A stretch of DNA of 11,865 nt from Nitrospiraceae bacterium (GCA_003523945.1 DOFS01000384.1:1-11865), one strand, 5' to 3'. Positions 1 to 7,504 are shown, counted from the first letter of the stretch. The notes: generated by a model not told the origin, from the letters alone. Numbers and translations: made by a program.

Positions 1-237
1 CTTTTTCCCCCAACACCCACATATGGGCTATCAAGTGGAGGTCATTGCTCCGAATGATTCTATTGCACTTTTTGCCTTGTCTTGAATGAACTGATTCGCA
101 AGTCGGTCTGGGCCACGTTCATGGGAGAGATATGGCCCAGGTAATGCGGGGATAAGCATATCAATCTCATGGGGTCAGACATATTGGCCGATTAATGTGG
201 CCTAACAAGCATTCATTTTCTAGAGGAATCACAGCAT

Positions 238-1215
238 ATGCCCAAGATTATTCCTGATCCAAGTTTAGAGGTGGTGCTGCCTCCAAATTTGAATCATGTG
301 TATTTTGCCGAGGCCAGACAGCATCCGTTCCGGTTTCAGGCCCAAAGGTTTCATCTGGTGAATGCCTGGTGGTTGGCGGAGGCTGCCTTGCTGGCGTATG
401 CGGAAAAGGATTTTGCCATTCCTCAATACACACAGGCCGGCTTGAACGTGGAAGGTAATCAGCCCTTTAGCGTTGGAGGAAGTACCCAGTGCTATGTGGC
501 CCACAATCATGATGTGGTGATTGTGGCCTTTCGCGGCACCCAGGTGCTGAAGCGGGTGGCAGATAAACTTCCAGGTGAGATCTGGCGTCAGGTTATCAAG
601 GATCTGTGGGTGGACGGAAAATTTCGTTTAGTCGTATCTGGTCAGGGTGGATCTGTGCATGAGGGCTTTAAAATGGCATTGGATGAGGTGTGGGAATCAC
701 TCAAGTCGTATTTAGATGGATTGAAAGAGGAAGAGCCAACTCGAACGTTTTGGTTTACCGGCCATAGTCTTGGGGCTGCCTTGGCCACATTAGCTGCCGA
801 CCGGTATGGTGATTCACAAGGGCTCTACACCTTTGGGTCTCCGTTGGTCGGAGATGAGGGATTTGCGCGAGATTTCCAGATGAGTGCGTATCGATTTGTG
901 AACAATAATGATGTAGTCGCTCGAGTCCCACTCTGGGGTCCCCATGCGTTGAACCTGTTGAAGTGGGGTCGTTATGAACACGTCGGTCTCCTCAAATACA
1001 TCGATGAAACTGGTATGCTTTTCGATAACCCCTCCATATTGGAACGGGTACAACATGGTGCAGGAGGTCAGGTTCAACTGCTACGTGATGTGATGAATCA
1101 GTGGTCCAATGGCGAATTTGAAGTCATTCCCCTTGATTGTTTTAATGATCATGCTCCTTTGTATTATGCCCTCCGTATTTGGAATTGTTATGAACAGGAA
1201 CTTCAAGGCCTCTAA
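238..1215 (+). CDS. Class 3-type lipase / alpha-beta hydrolase
   Basis: This 325-residue protein is an alpha/beta hydrolase of the class 3 lipase type (Lipase_3 family), expected to hydrolyse ester bonds of acylglycerols or similar lipids. The nucleophile elbow GHSLG lies at residues 175-179 (Ser177), followed by a typical AALATLAADRY helix. The FRGT element at 98-101 matches the oxyanion-hole strand of this family. The likely acid is Asp225 (VNNNDVVARVP) and the likely His is His305 near the C-terminus (NDHAPLYYA), so the triad looks complete. There is no signal peptide or membrane segment, so I infer a cytoplasmic location. The start is supported by AGAGGA at 222-227, ten bases upstream of the ATG. 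It stands alone: the next gene on this strand is about 700 bases away. The substrate is unknown. Confidence 0.93.
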   Translation: MPKIIPDPSLEVVLPPNLNHVYFAEARQHPFRFQAQRFHLVNAWWLAEAALLAYAEKDFAIPQYTQAGLNVEGNQPFSVGGSTQCYVAHNHDVVIVAFRGTQVLKRVADKLPGEIWRQVIKDLWVDGKFRLVVSGQGGSVHEGFKMALDEVWESLKSYLDGLKEEEPTRTFWFTGHSLGAALATLAADRYGDSQGLYTFGSPLVGDEGFARDFQMSAYRFVNNNDVVARVPLWGPHALNLLKWGRYEHVGLLKYIDETGMLFDNPSILERVQHGAGGQVQLLRDVMNQWSNGEFEVIPLDCFNDHAPLYYALRIWNCYEQELQGL

Positions 1216-1912
1216 GGGTTGAAGGCAACTACCCAATGCTCATTTTGCATTTGTGACTGTAGCTGAAACGAAATCAGTCAATTTGGTGAGGAACGGCCCT
1301 ACGGTTTCAGGGATTTATGGGGTTGGAATCATCTGGAAACTAATTTTAGATCTGTTCAGGCGGGAGGGTGGAATGATGAGAAGAGCCGATGATGGTTTTG
1401 ACTCTATGGCGTGGTGAAAAATCCTCATTCTTGAAGAAGTCTTTCGGTTTTAAACGATGCGGGATTCAATCAAGGCAAATGACAAAAAATTGGCACTTTC
1501 AAACAGGAAATCCAGGTTTTGAGGCTTTTTCTATTTTTCTTTCCATATTGGTTATTTCTGCCTTCGAGATACGGGAATTATCCTGATATGGCGAAAATAC
1601 TGAAGAAAAAGACCATCTCACCCCATTTACTCTGGGTAAGTTGCATGTCTGGGGCAAAGCTTTCTGGTCCTCTTATCGAACATCAGCTATCTTCTTCTCT
1701 TCTCTTGTGCTAGCTTGACGGTACTTATCGCCTGGGGCTTGGCGGTGAGCAATCAAATTATCAAAGCCCGTAACCGGTGTTGTTTTGCCCGAGAGATTAC
1801 TCGGAAGTGTCTGTCCACTGTCGCATGAAAGCAGCGTCCGCGGCCTACTCCTTCGGCATGTTTTACCCTTCTCGAGCCTAAGACAATATCATCTTTCAAA
1901 AGGAGGACCCCC
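1216..1912. other. Long intergenic stretch without a supportable gene
   Basis: About 700 bases separate the lipase stop from the RNA-binding protein. Two short plus-strand frames (1389-1586 and 1519-1713) overlap each other, lack ribosome binding sites and resemble no family I know. A weak GTTG/CAAC hairpin at 1218-1229, just after the lipase stop, lacks a T-tract. The last part probably holds the promoter and leader of the RNA-binding protein, but I could not place -35/-10 boxes with confidence. A TTGACG at 1715-1720 has no good partner at the right distance. Confidence 0.5.
1898..1906 (+). promoter_or_regulatory. Strong Shine-Dalgarno site of the RRM gene
   Basis: AAAAGGAGG-type sequence lies six bases before the ATG at 1913. 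It is nearly a full complement of the 16S anti-Shine-Dalgarno end. This fixes the start codon and suggests efficient translation, as is usual for abundant small RNA-binding proteins. Confidence 0.85.
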
Positions 1913-2236
1913 ATGGGTTCAAAATTGTATGTAGGTGGGTTGCCGTATTCAGCGACTCAAACAGAATTAACCGACCTCTTTTCGGCACACGGAACCGTCC
2001 AATCAGCAAACGTTATCAGTGACAAGTTCACCGGCCAATCGCGCGGGTTCGGATTCGTTGAAATGTCTTCCGGAGAGGAAGCGCAAGCCGCAATTTCAGC
2101 CTTAAACTCAACAGAGTTTGGCGGCCGAACATTGACGGTAAACGAAGCTAAACCCCAAGCTCCACGCACTGGTGGGGGGGGAGGCTTTGGCGGTGGTGGC
2201 GGGGATTTTGGCGATAAACGTCGCAGCCGCTTCTAA
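1913..2236 (+). CDS. RRM-domain RNA-binding protein, glycine-rich tail
   Basis: This 107-residue protein has a single RNA recognition motif followed by a glycine-rich tail. It resembles the small bacterial and cyanobacterial Rbp proteins that bind single-stranded RNA, often in cold or stress adaptation. RNP2 is LYVGGL at residues 5-10 and RNP1 is RGFGFVEM at 44-51, so the aromatic residues that stack on RNA are present. The domain ends near residue 80 (LTVNEAKPQ). Residues 87-100 are almost all Gly with Phe, and the protein ends in a basic KRRSRF. Length and layout are normal for the group. The start is set by a strong ribosome binding site, and a terminator follows 24 bases after the stop, so this is a single-gene transcript. 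Its RNA targets cannot be seen. The wording of the domain is close to proteins I associate with Nitrospira, which is an impression only. Confidence 0.95.
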   Translation: MGSKLYVGGLPYSATQTELTDLFSAHGTVQSANVISDKFTGQSRGFGFVEMSSGEEAQAAISALNSTEFGGRTLTVNEAKPQAPRTGGGGGFGGGGGDFGDKRRSRF

Positions 2237-2260
2237 TACGAGCACCAATACGCCTTATAA

Positions 2261-2294
2261 AAGGGAGAGATCAAAGAGATCTCTCCCTTTTTTT
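2261..2294 (+). terminator. Rho-independent terminator after the RRM gene
   Basis: A perfect 12-base-pair stem (2261-2272 with 2278-2289) encloses a five-base AAAGA loop and runs straight into a tract of seven Ts (2288-2294). It begins 24 bases after the RRM stop. The arms are AAGGGAGAGATC and its complement. The A-rich left flank gives it some potential on the minus strand too, but no minus-strand gene ends here. Confidence 0.93.
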
Positions 2295-2799
2295 GTCGAA
2301 AATTCAGCAGTTGGAAGGTCTGGGCAAAAGCCAAATCTGCTTCATTGTGTAGCCCATAAAGTGCCCCCTGATCCATCAAGGAATCCTCTAAAACAAAGAA
2401 TGGGTGAAGACTAGAATTTTCGTTTAGGCCACGTCCGGGTGAGAGGAGGCAGGTTCCTGCCACCGTACTCTTGGATAAATGCGCAAGTGCGAAAAGCCTT
2501 GGAAGGTGGGGCGGTGTGATCACCACGGTAGAACCGGCAGACAGTGGTGGAGCTCAAGGGTGATCATGGCCTTGGGAAGACTTCAGTGTGTGATCAGACC
2601 ATCTACCCGCCAACTTTTTTAGGGCTTAACGGCCGACGGTCAGCAGCAGAAAAGGGAATCACGAGACTATAAGGGCGCTAAAACCTCTTCTGCAAGCTAT
2701 TCCAAATTGTGGACCCCATTGGGCATTTCACTACGGCTTTTATCAGTGACTCCACGGTCTCGTCGATAAGTGCCGGTAATTTGGGGAGATCGGATCCGA
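2295..2799. other. Intergenic region between converging genes
   Basis: About 500 bases lie between the terminator of the RRM gene and the 3' end of the minus-strand hydrolase. The only long frame (2233-2526, minus) has no ribosome binding site, runs through the terminator and matches nothing I know. I see no RNA gene. The right end carries a 12-base palindrome at 2789-2800 (ATCGGATCCGAT) that touches the hydrolase stop codon. It lacks a T-tract and is not a convincing terminator. Confidence 0.5.
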
Positions 2800-3957
2800 T
2801 TATGTTCCAGGAACTTCTTGGTTGGTTGTCAGGTTTTGTTGATGTAAATAATCAAATAGGATCTCTGCCGTGATGGTGTGTCCATCCAGCGTCAGGTGCC
2901 ACACATCATAAAAACTCCGACCCTTGTCCAGCATGAAGATTTTTTCCTTTCCATGCCGGCGAAAGGGTTCCAGCAAATCCAGGCAATGCAGGTTTTTATT
3001 TCTGCAGTAGTCGGCGAAAAGATTTTGAGGGAAATGTGGATAATGTGTATCGAGTTGATAGGCGAGAGGGAAGATCATGATAACCAGAGGAATATGATCT
3101 TCGGAAACAGCCAGGTTGATCTGGTCATACATACCTGTCAGCCATTGCCATTCTTCTGAATCCGCATGAGTGATGACTTCAATGCTGATGTTATCTTCAC
3201 CTGTCAGGTACGTGGGTATTTCATCAGATAACTTTGGGATCTCAGGAGGTGGGAAAAGGGCGGCCCATCGATTGGCGACAAATTGGTAAGTGCGGGTTTT
3301 AAATATCATTCCTGGGAAAAGTGCGCGCACGCCTTGTAGCTTTTTTCGGCGTGAATCTTCTCGTTGGTTCAGACGGGGTTGAATGACATTCCGATCATAA
3401 TCTTTGTTGGGAATGGCCTCTTCGGGAATGTCGGGAATGGCATTGTAGGCGAAGTTGTTCCAGTGTAAACGGGGGTTGACCACATCGTTCATGCAAAATG
3501 ACAGAATCACGAGGTCCGGGTTAAATTTTCGGCCTTCGGATAAGTAGTAGTGAAGTTCATTATATGGCGTGTAACCAGATACGCCTGTGTTTATTACTTC
3601 CACCATCTGGCCGCTGTCTTTCAGTAAGGATTCCAGCTTGTTGGGGAAGGTCGAGGCAGTGGGAACAGCTTTGCCGAAGGGGATAGAATCGCCCAACACC
3701 AGAATTCTAAAACTGCCTTCGGGTTTTTCAGCAGAAAAATTGTCATCGCGTAAACCGTGAGCGTTGATGTCGTGGTGAGCGGGATTATTCTGGTAAAGGT
3801 ATGGTTTGGTGGTCGTGACACGTTGAGGAGTGACCTCGTTTTCCGGTTCAGGTTTGCTTTGATAGATTGAAAAAGCGATTTCAGCAAAAAACAGAAAAAT
3901 AACGAGCGATAAAATGATTAGGCTCAGATTTAGAATTGTGTTGCGGAGGCGTTTCAT
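2800..3957 (-). CDS. Membrane-anchored SGNH/GDSL hydrolase
   Basis: This 385-residue protein is a GDSL/SGNH-type esterase or acyl-modifying hydrolase held outside the cytoplasmic membrane by one N-terminal segment (about residues 9-31, after basic MKRLR). Block I is VLGDSIPFG with the nucleophile Ser91. Block II contributes Gly125/Gly128 (NTGVSGYTPYNE). Block III is CMND with Asn157, and block V is DVWHL with Asp351 and His354. All four invariant residues are visible. An HGLRDD motif at 67-72 precedes the domain, as in SGNH proteins of cell-envelope and polysaccharide loci. The ATG at 3957 is chosen because the membrane anchor follows at once and no in-frame start lies just upstream. Its Shine-Dalgarno is poor: GGAG lies about 16 bases away. 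The substrate is unknown; a sugar O-acetyl or lipid ester is plausible. No MBOAT acyltransferase partner is present beside it. Confidence 0.88.
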   Translation of the reverse strand: MKRLRNTILNLSLIILSLVIFLFFAEIAFSIYQSKPEPENEVTPQRVTTTKPYLYQNNPAHHDINAHGLRDDNFSAEKPEGSFRILVLGDSIPFGKAVPTASTFPNKLESLLKDSGQMVEVINTGVSGYTPYNELHYYLSEGRKFNPDLVILSFCMNDVVNPRLHWNNFAYNAIPDIPEEAIPNKDYDRNVIQPRLNQREDSRRKKLQGVRALFPGMIFKTRTYQFVANRWAALFPPPEIPKLSDEIPTYLTGEDNISIEVITHADSEEWQWLTGMYDQINLAVSEDHIPLVIMIFPLAYQLDTHYPHFPQNLFADYCRNKNLHCLDLLEPFRRHGKEKIFMLDKGRSFYDVWHLTLDGHTITAEILFDYLHQQNLTTNQEVPGT

Positions 3958-3980
3958 GTGTTTGAAGGGTGATCTCCAGG

Positions 3981-3992
3981 ATTTACGTAAAT
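3981..3992. promoter_or_regulatory. 12-base palindrome upstream of the SGNH hydrolase
   Basis: ATTTACGTAAAT is a perfect palindrome 24 bases before the start of the minus-strand hydrolase and 45 bases before a small plus-strand frame. Its position in a divergent gap fits an operator for a dimeric regulator. No regulator gene is in the window and the site occurs once, so the role is a guess. Confidence 0.25.
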
Positions 3993-4037
3993 AGTCATGC
4001 CATTCGCTGCAGCGTTCTGCGAGGAAAGGAGTGGACT

Positions 4038-4250
4038 ATGGGCAAGTTCTTCCGGTTTGACCAGTCGATTGTACGTAGGGAAGATTGCGATATTTACGAG
4101 TACCGTATTATCGTTGTTGCAATGACTGCGCTGCCATACAGCCCCTTTCAGGCTCAGGCACATTTCGGGGCACTGAATGCTACGTCCAAACATTTTTTAA
4201 CAAGTTCCGGGCATTATTCCCCTTTGGGAAAACATTGGGAGGGCAGATGA
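4038..4250 (+). CDS. Possible small or truncated protein, unknown
   Basis: A 70-residue frame starting MGKFFRFDQSIVRRED is preceded by GAGGAAAGGAG at 4021-4031, six bases from the ATG. That is one of the best ribosome binding sites in the window. The first half looks like a normal protein with alternating hydrophobic and charged residues (DIYEYRIIVVAMTALPY). The second half (TSSGHYSPLGKHWEGR) looks non-coding. This could be the intact start of a gene whose remainder was lost by frameshift or by the insertions that follow, or a chance frame behind a chance ribosome binding site. I recognise no family. It is divergent from the SGNH hydrolase across about 80 bases. Confidence 0.28.
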   Translation: MGKFFRFDQSIVRREDCDIYEYRIIVVAMTALPYSPFQAQAHFGALNATSKHFLTSSGHYSPLGKHWEGR

Positions 4251-4649
4251 GTTATGGGTGCCGACGTTTCTTCGCAAGTGCAGCAGCCACACTCACGGGT
4301 ATCCCAATTCCTTTAGATCCTGTACCGACTGCATCCGGGACAACAATAAAATTTTCGGCTAACCTTAACCTTTTGATACTCGGCTAGTATCTTGAAATGG
4401 GACAAACACCACTATTTTCGAGTATTTAATGCTAGCTCCCGGTTAATAAAATTGCAACTGAGTTCTTGACTAATCCCTAGCACATGAAAGTATGACCTGC
4501 GAGTTTCCTCATCTTCCTCAGCTAGTTGAACCATGTCCGCAAGTCCGGTTCGACTCAGTGCTGAGCCAAACTGCAGCCACACTGAGATGAAATCTTAACC
4601 AGCCATCTCCTTGGACTTGTTCCTGCTCGCGCACAGCGTGCGTCCATTT
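4251..4649. other. Gene-free stretch before the first insertion sequence
   Basis: No frame here carries a start with a ribosome binding site or a recognisable motif. Frames of about 40-60 codons are open on both strands around 4255-4387 (for example VVPDAVGTGSKGIGIPVSV on the minus strand). They cannot be assigned and may be remnants of a destroyed gene. A small hairpin, GATACT-CGGCT-AGTATC, lies at about 4375-4391 and has no T-tract. Confidence 0.4.
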
Positions 4650-4736
4650 CAGTCCCGATAAAATGGCCAGCTCATTCCGGAAATAAAATGATTGCGGCTT
4701 TGTAATCCTCTCCTGAAATCTTGCCACCTGTTAGCC

Positions 4737-5547
4737 TTATTGCTGACGATATTGACGAGGGCTCCCGTATTGCAACGCTTGATGCGGGCGCACCTCATTC
4801 TACCAGCGCATCCATTTATGAATTCCTTGTTTGGCCTCCTCGAAGCTGCCAAATCGAGATTGCCAGATTCTCTCTTCTTTGAGTCTCCGTAAGAACCGTT
4901 CAATGAACCCATTCTGTTGCGGCGACGGGGTAATAAGCTCCGGCGCCAAGCAATAGGCTCGACAGGCTTGGCGTAAGCGGCGCTCTGAAATATCAATCGG
5001 TGGCCACTTTGAAGGACCGGCGTAGAACCAACGGGACGAAGTGTGACGAAGCGTGTGAGACTAGCCGCCTCGATTGCTCGTTCCGCTTCTTGGGCCCGTC
5101 CACGCAAAGCGAACTCATCGCCAATAATCTTGCGATCATGACCATCAATCACGGCGGATAATGCCCCTAGACAGCCTGTCCCCAGGGAATAGGAATCATA
5201 TCCATGGCCCAGCGGCCATTACTCTGGCCCGTCTGACTCCGACGGCACTGGCGCTCGAGGCTGTGAGGTCCCGGTGCGTTGATACAACAACCACCGCTTT
5301 AGTGGTAAGGCCCGATATACGGCGTTGCGGTTAATGTATGCCCGTGGCGAACTCGTAAGAGTGCTACAGGGGGCGATACACATATGTCGGATATTCTTGA
5401 ATCAGCGGCACTAGCTTTGGCAACAAGTTCCTCAGAGAACGTCGCACGAAGCAGCTTCCCCTTGGTCGGCCGATGAAGCGTCGATCTACTTACCTGTAGA
5501 AGCCGACAAGTAGTTCGTTTAGTGATGGCCGGCATAGTGGCTCTCAC
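4737..5547 (-). pseudogene. IS3-family orfB (DDE integrase) remnant, element A
   Basis: Pieces of a DDE transposase are spread over all three minus-strand frames. In order they are CRLLQVSRSTLHR near 5500; EYPTY(V)YRPL and LLRVRHGHTL near 5370; RWAMDMIPIP near 5200 with the first catalytic Asp kept; HDRKIIGDEFALRGRAQEAE at about 5090-5150; TPVLQSGHRLIFQS, where SDNG is expected, so the second Asp is lost; and QQNGFIERFLRRLKEE with the catalytic Glu kept. The last part is GSFEEAKQGIHKWMRW, a stop codon in place of Tyr, then NEVRPHQALQYGSPRQYR. A frameshift lies just after LIFQS near 4985. The natural stop is at 4737-4739. It cannot encode an active enzyme. Confidence 0.88.
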
Positions 5548-5873
5548 GCGTCGGGCATCTCCTGCACTATAGGGTACGGTTTGATGGCCTCCCGTAACCC
5601 ATCATTCTCCACCACTAGGGCTCCAATCTTTTGTTGGAGCTTTTCCATCTGTTCATCTTTCAGACCTTCCTTAGCTTTGGGGTGGCGCCGCAAGGCATTC
5701 TCCGCTGCACGGCGATATTGGCCTTGCCAGTTCTCTACGTCAGAAACCCATAGTCCATGTTGTCAAGCGATTTCTGCCACCGACGTCTCTCCTTTGAGAA
5801 TTCTAAAGGCCAATGCCACACGGCGTTTGGCGGTCTAGCCTTTAATGAGGTCTTTCGCATGTGTTCCCATCAT
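5544..5873 (-). pseudogene. IS3-family orfA remnant (element A)
   Basis: Read from the ATG at 5873 or 5870, the frame gives MGTHAKDLIKG, a stop, then TAKRRVALAFRILKGETS and VAEIA, a second stop, then QHGLWVSDVENW. This is the helix-turn-helix of an IS3-type orfA, in which the recognition helix normally reads AEIARQHGLS. The C-terminal leucine-zipper-like part is intact (LKDEQMEKLQQKIGALVVEN), and the frame closes at 5544-5546, overlapping the start of orfB as usual in IS3 elements. At least two internal stop codons make it a pseudogene. Confidence 0.85.
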
Positions 5874-5916
5874 GCTGGTCTTCCTCTGCTTTTGGGGACA
5901 CATCTAAAAAGAGCTG

Positions 5917-5943
5917 TGGACTTGCTTCGTTTTCGTAGACACT
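5917..5943. repeat. Terminal inverted repeat of element B (3' end)
   Basis: It begins TGGACTTGCTTCG and ends CGTAGACACT, immediately followed by the orfB stop codon. It pairs with 7123-7149 at 22 of 27 positions. Confidence 0.88.
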
Positions 5944-6840
5944 CAGCCTAGTTTTGCCATCTGCTGCTCATACTCTGCTGGGCTGATATTGCCCAGGTGT
6001 TGATGGCGTCGCGCCCGATTAAAAAAAACCTCAATATAATGATAATGAAAAATTCTGTTCGCACGGTTTCATGAGTTTTAAAGATATGGCGGCGAACTTT
6101 CTCCTTCTTCAGGCTCTCGAAGAAGGACTCGACTGCCGCGTTATCATAACAGTTCCCTCTGCGACCCATGCTGGGGAGCAACCCATGCGTCTGGCAGATC
6201 CGATTCCATTCATCGCTACTGAACTGCGACACCTGATGCGAGTGGATAATAATGTCATGCTCGGGCCTGCCTCGCCACATGGCCATCAGTAAGGCGTCCA
6301 GCACGATCTCTTTGGCCAAAGTCGCCTTCATCGACCAATCAATAATCCTACGCGAGTATAGATCCATCACCACTGCCAGGTAGAGCCACCCTTCGTCGGT
6401 CCAAATATAGGTGATGTGGGTCACCCATGCCCGATCCGGTCTGTTCATCGCAAACTGGTGGCGCAATCGATTCGGTGCCGTCACCGCCGGCTTGGTTGAG
6501 CGGACGCCTGGTTGCTTGCCGCGCTGGGCGCGGATCTTGTGCCGCTTCATGGGCTTGGCACTTCGATTGTTGCCCACCCGCTCCCCGACCTCACGCAGAC
6601 CGCAGAGAATGCGAGGGGCACCATAGGTGCGGCCATTGGCCTAATGCGACTCGCGGATCGGACCCAACAGACGGTCATCGTCTTGCGACCGCTGGGACGG
6701 GGGCGTTACACCCACGCATAATATCAACTGCGCGAGACCCCCAACACGCGACACGTCGGCTGAACCGCATACCGGTCCTGATGCTGTAGGAGGAACGCAT
6801 ACCTCACTCGGGGTTTTCGCGGAGTACGCGGCCGCTTTTT
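5943..6840 (-). pseudogene. IS3-family orfB (DDE integrase) remnant, element B
   Basis: The N-terminal part is shifted and interrupted: YAVQPTCRVLGVSRS, a stop, YYAW, then RSQDDDRLLGPIRESH, a stop, ANGRTYGAPRI. From 6577 a 209-codon open stretch covers the catalytic core. Its first catalytic Asp is His (WVTHITYIW, codon CAC for GAC), and the second is also His in HSHQVSQF, where HSDQGSQF is expected. Only the Glu in DNAAVESFFESLKKEK is kept. After VRTE the reading frame shifts next to a short ATTATC/ATTAT duplication, and the true end (YIEVFFNRARRHQHLGNIS, AEYEQQMAKLG, stop at 5943-5945) is in another frame. The enzyme cannot be active. Confidence 0.88.
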
Positions 6841-7094
6841 TTTTGAATGTCCCGCTCCTCGTGTACCCGACTAGGTTCCACTTTCAGCTTGAGGTTCTCG
6901 CGCCGGACCTCTTGGAGCTCGGCCTCATATCGATCGGTGGCGGTGGGGTTGTAGACTTTTACCCACTTGAACAGACTTTGAACGGAAATCCCCAATCGCT
7001 TCGTCACATCACCTACCGAGAACCCCGCTCGAAAACTTGCTTGACCGCCTCTTCTTTGAACTCATCGGCAAAGCGCCCCTTCGTAATACCGCAT
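6804..7094 (-). pseudogene. IS3-family orfA remnant (element B)
   Basis: The original orfA can be followed across frames: GRFADEFKEEAVKQVFERG, then a one-base frameshift near 7031, then VGDVTKRLGISVQSLFKWVK, and the coiled region ELQEVRRENLKLKVEPSRVHEE ending in NPE at 6804. The helix-turn-helix (VTKRLGISVQSLFKW) and the zipper-like segment are typical of IS3 orfA. A run of nine As on the coding strand (complement of 6836-6844) lies at the position of the programmed -1 slippage site that joins orfA to orfB in this family. Near the start ATG at 7094 a further frameshift breaks the frame before GRFADEF. Confidence 0.85.
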
Positions 7095-7122
7095 CCTCCC
7101 TTGCTTTAAATTAAAGTATAGG

Positions 7123-7149
7123 AGTGTCTACCGAATCGGAGGAAGTCCA
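7123..7149. repeat. Terminal inverted repeat of element B (5' end)
   Basis: On the plus strand it begins AGTGTCTACCG and ends GGAAGTCCA, the inverted partner of 5917-5943. It lies about 28 bases upstream of the orfA start of element B. Confidence 0.88.
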
Positions 7150-7192
7150 GACTGGGATAGATTTTATTGAAATAATTTAATATAAGACTGAT

Positions 7193-7203
7193 TGGACCTC
7201 CTC
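7193..7203. repeat. Extra element-B-like inverted-repeat end
   Basis: TGGACCTCCTC matches the outer 11 bases of the element B end (TGGACTTCCTC) at ten positions. It is inverted relative to 7139-7149, 43 bases away. It may be the end of another lost copy, or chance. Confidence 0.35.
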
Positions 7204-7364
7204 GGTATAAGTGGATCCTTAGTTTACGGAAATTCCCACTATTTAATCAGGATTAAGGATTTTACAAATGTAGAATAGTGATTTAACGGCGTCTTTTTTT
7301 TGAGGGATTAAAGTATATAGATATTCATGAAATTTTGAGGGATGAAAATGATAAAAATTTTACT

Positions 7365-7376
7365 ATGGGGTCAGGC
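7365..7376 (+). repeat. ATGGGGTCAG-type repeat, second copy
   Basis: ATGGGGTCAGGC here and ATGGGGTCAGAC at 169-180 share 11 of 12 bases on the same strand. The TGGGGTCAG start resembles REP-like sequences found near Y1-type REP transposase genes in several bacteria. No such transposase is in the window, so this is a weak call. Confidence 0.3.
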
Positions 7377-7504
7377 TTCAAAATTATTCGTGTTTATTTT
7401 CCTATTCTTATTTCAGCATTTCCCCATCCTGTCCCACACATCACTATTCCATTATTTATAGAACTTCTACAAATTTATCACTTGATTGCTTACTAAATTA
7501 AAGG

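Larger units (their letters stand above)
4650..5902 (-). mobile_element. Decayed IS3-family element A (orfA + orfB remnants)
   Basis: A full-length but dead IS3-family insertion sequence reads on the minus strand, with orfA at 5544-5873 and orfB at 4737-5547. The upstream end is probably TGTGTCCCC, the complement of 5894-5902. The downstream end near 4650 keeps only a GTCCC-type partner, so that boundary is approximate. The span of about 1.25 kb fits the family. The element is of a different subgroup from its neighbour B: its orfB has the RWAMD / HDR-IIG-EFALRGRA / QQNGFIERF pattern. Multiple stops, frameshifts and loss of an active-site Asp show it is no longer mobile. Confidence 0.82.
5917..7149 (-). 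mobile_element. Decayed IS3-family element B with terminal repeats
   Basis: A 1233-base element reads on the minus strand, bounded by imperfect 27-base inverted repeats at 5917-5943 and 7123-7149. The outer ends are TGGACTT and the inner ends GTAGACACT, with 22 of 27 positions matching. Size, TG..CA ends and the orfA/orfB layout fit IS3. The transposase pattern (ITYI, EGWLYLAVV, GRRGNCYDNAAVESFF) belongs to the IS3-group type, distinct from element A. Adjacent bases (GCTG left, GACT right) show no target duplication, so it has been lost or changed. It sits only 14 bases from the end of element A. Frameshifts and active-site losses make it inactive. Confidence 0.88.
7150..7504. other. AT-rich leader upstream of the orphan gene
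   Basis: No gene fits here. The base composition drops sharply at the end of element B and matches the following gene, so it probably belongs to the same acquired DNA. It holds two notable pieces. TGGACCTCCTC at 7193-7203 nearly copies the outer end of element B in inverted orientation. ATGGGGTCAGGC at 7365-7376 shares its first ten bases with 169-180. The promoter of the next gene must lie here, but the AT-richness makes any single -35/-10 choice unsafe. Confidence 0.5.

Noticed and set aside
1216..1234. Hairpin GGGTTG-AAGG-CAACTACCC right after the lipase stop
   Set aside because: The stem is short with a bulge and no T-tract follows, so it is not a convincing terminator.
1389..1713. Two overlapping plus-strand frames of about 65 codons
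   Set aside because: They overlap in different frames, have no ribosome binding site and show no family features.
2233..2526. Minus-strand 97-codon frame after the RRM gene
   Set aside because: It passes through the RRM terminator, lacks a ribosome binding site and looks like translated non-coding DNA.
3954..4193. Minus-strand 79-codon frame ending in an ATGA overlap with the SGNH start
   Set aside because: No ribosome binding site, no recognisable motif, and it runs opposite a small frame with a much better ribosome site. The ATGA overlap alone is weak evidence.
5581..5951. Plus-strand frames across orfA of element A
   Set aside because: The minus strand gives a clear IS3 orfA pattern, so these are antisense shadows.
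6427..6789. Plus-strand frames of 69-120 codons inside element B
   Set aside because: They are antisense shadows of the IS3 transposase remnant, which explains the sequence fully.
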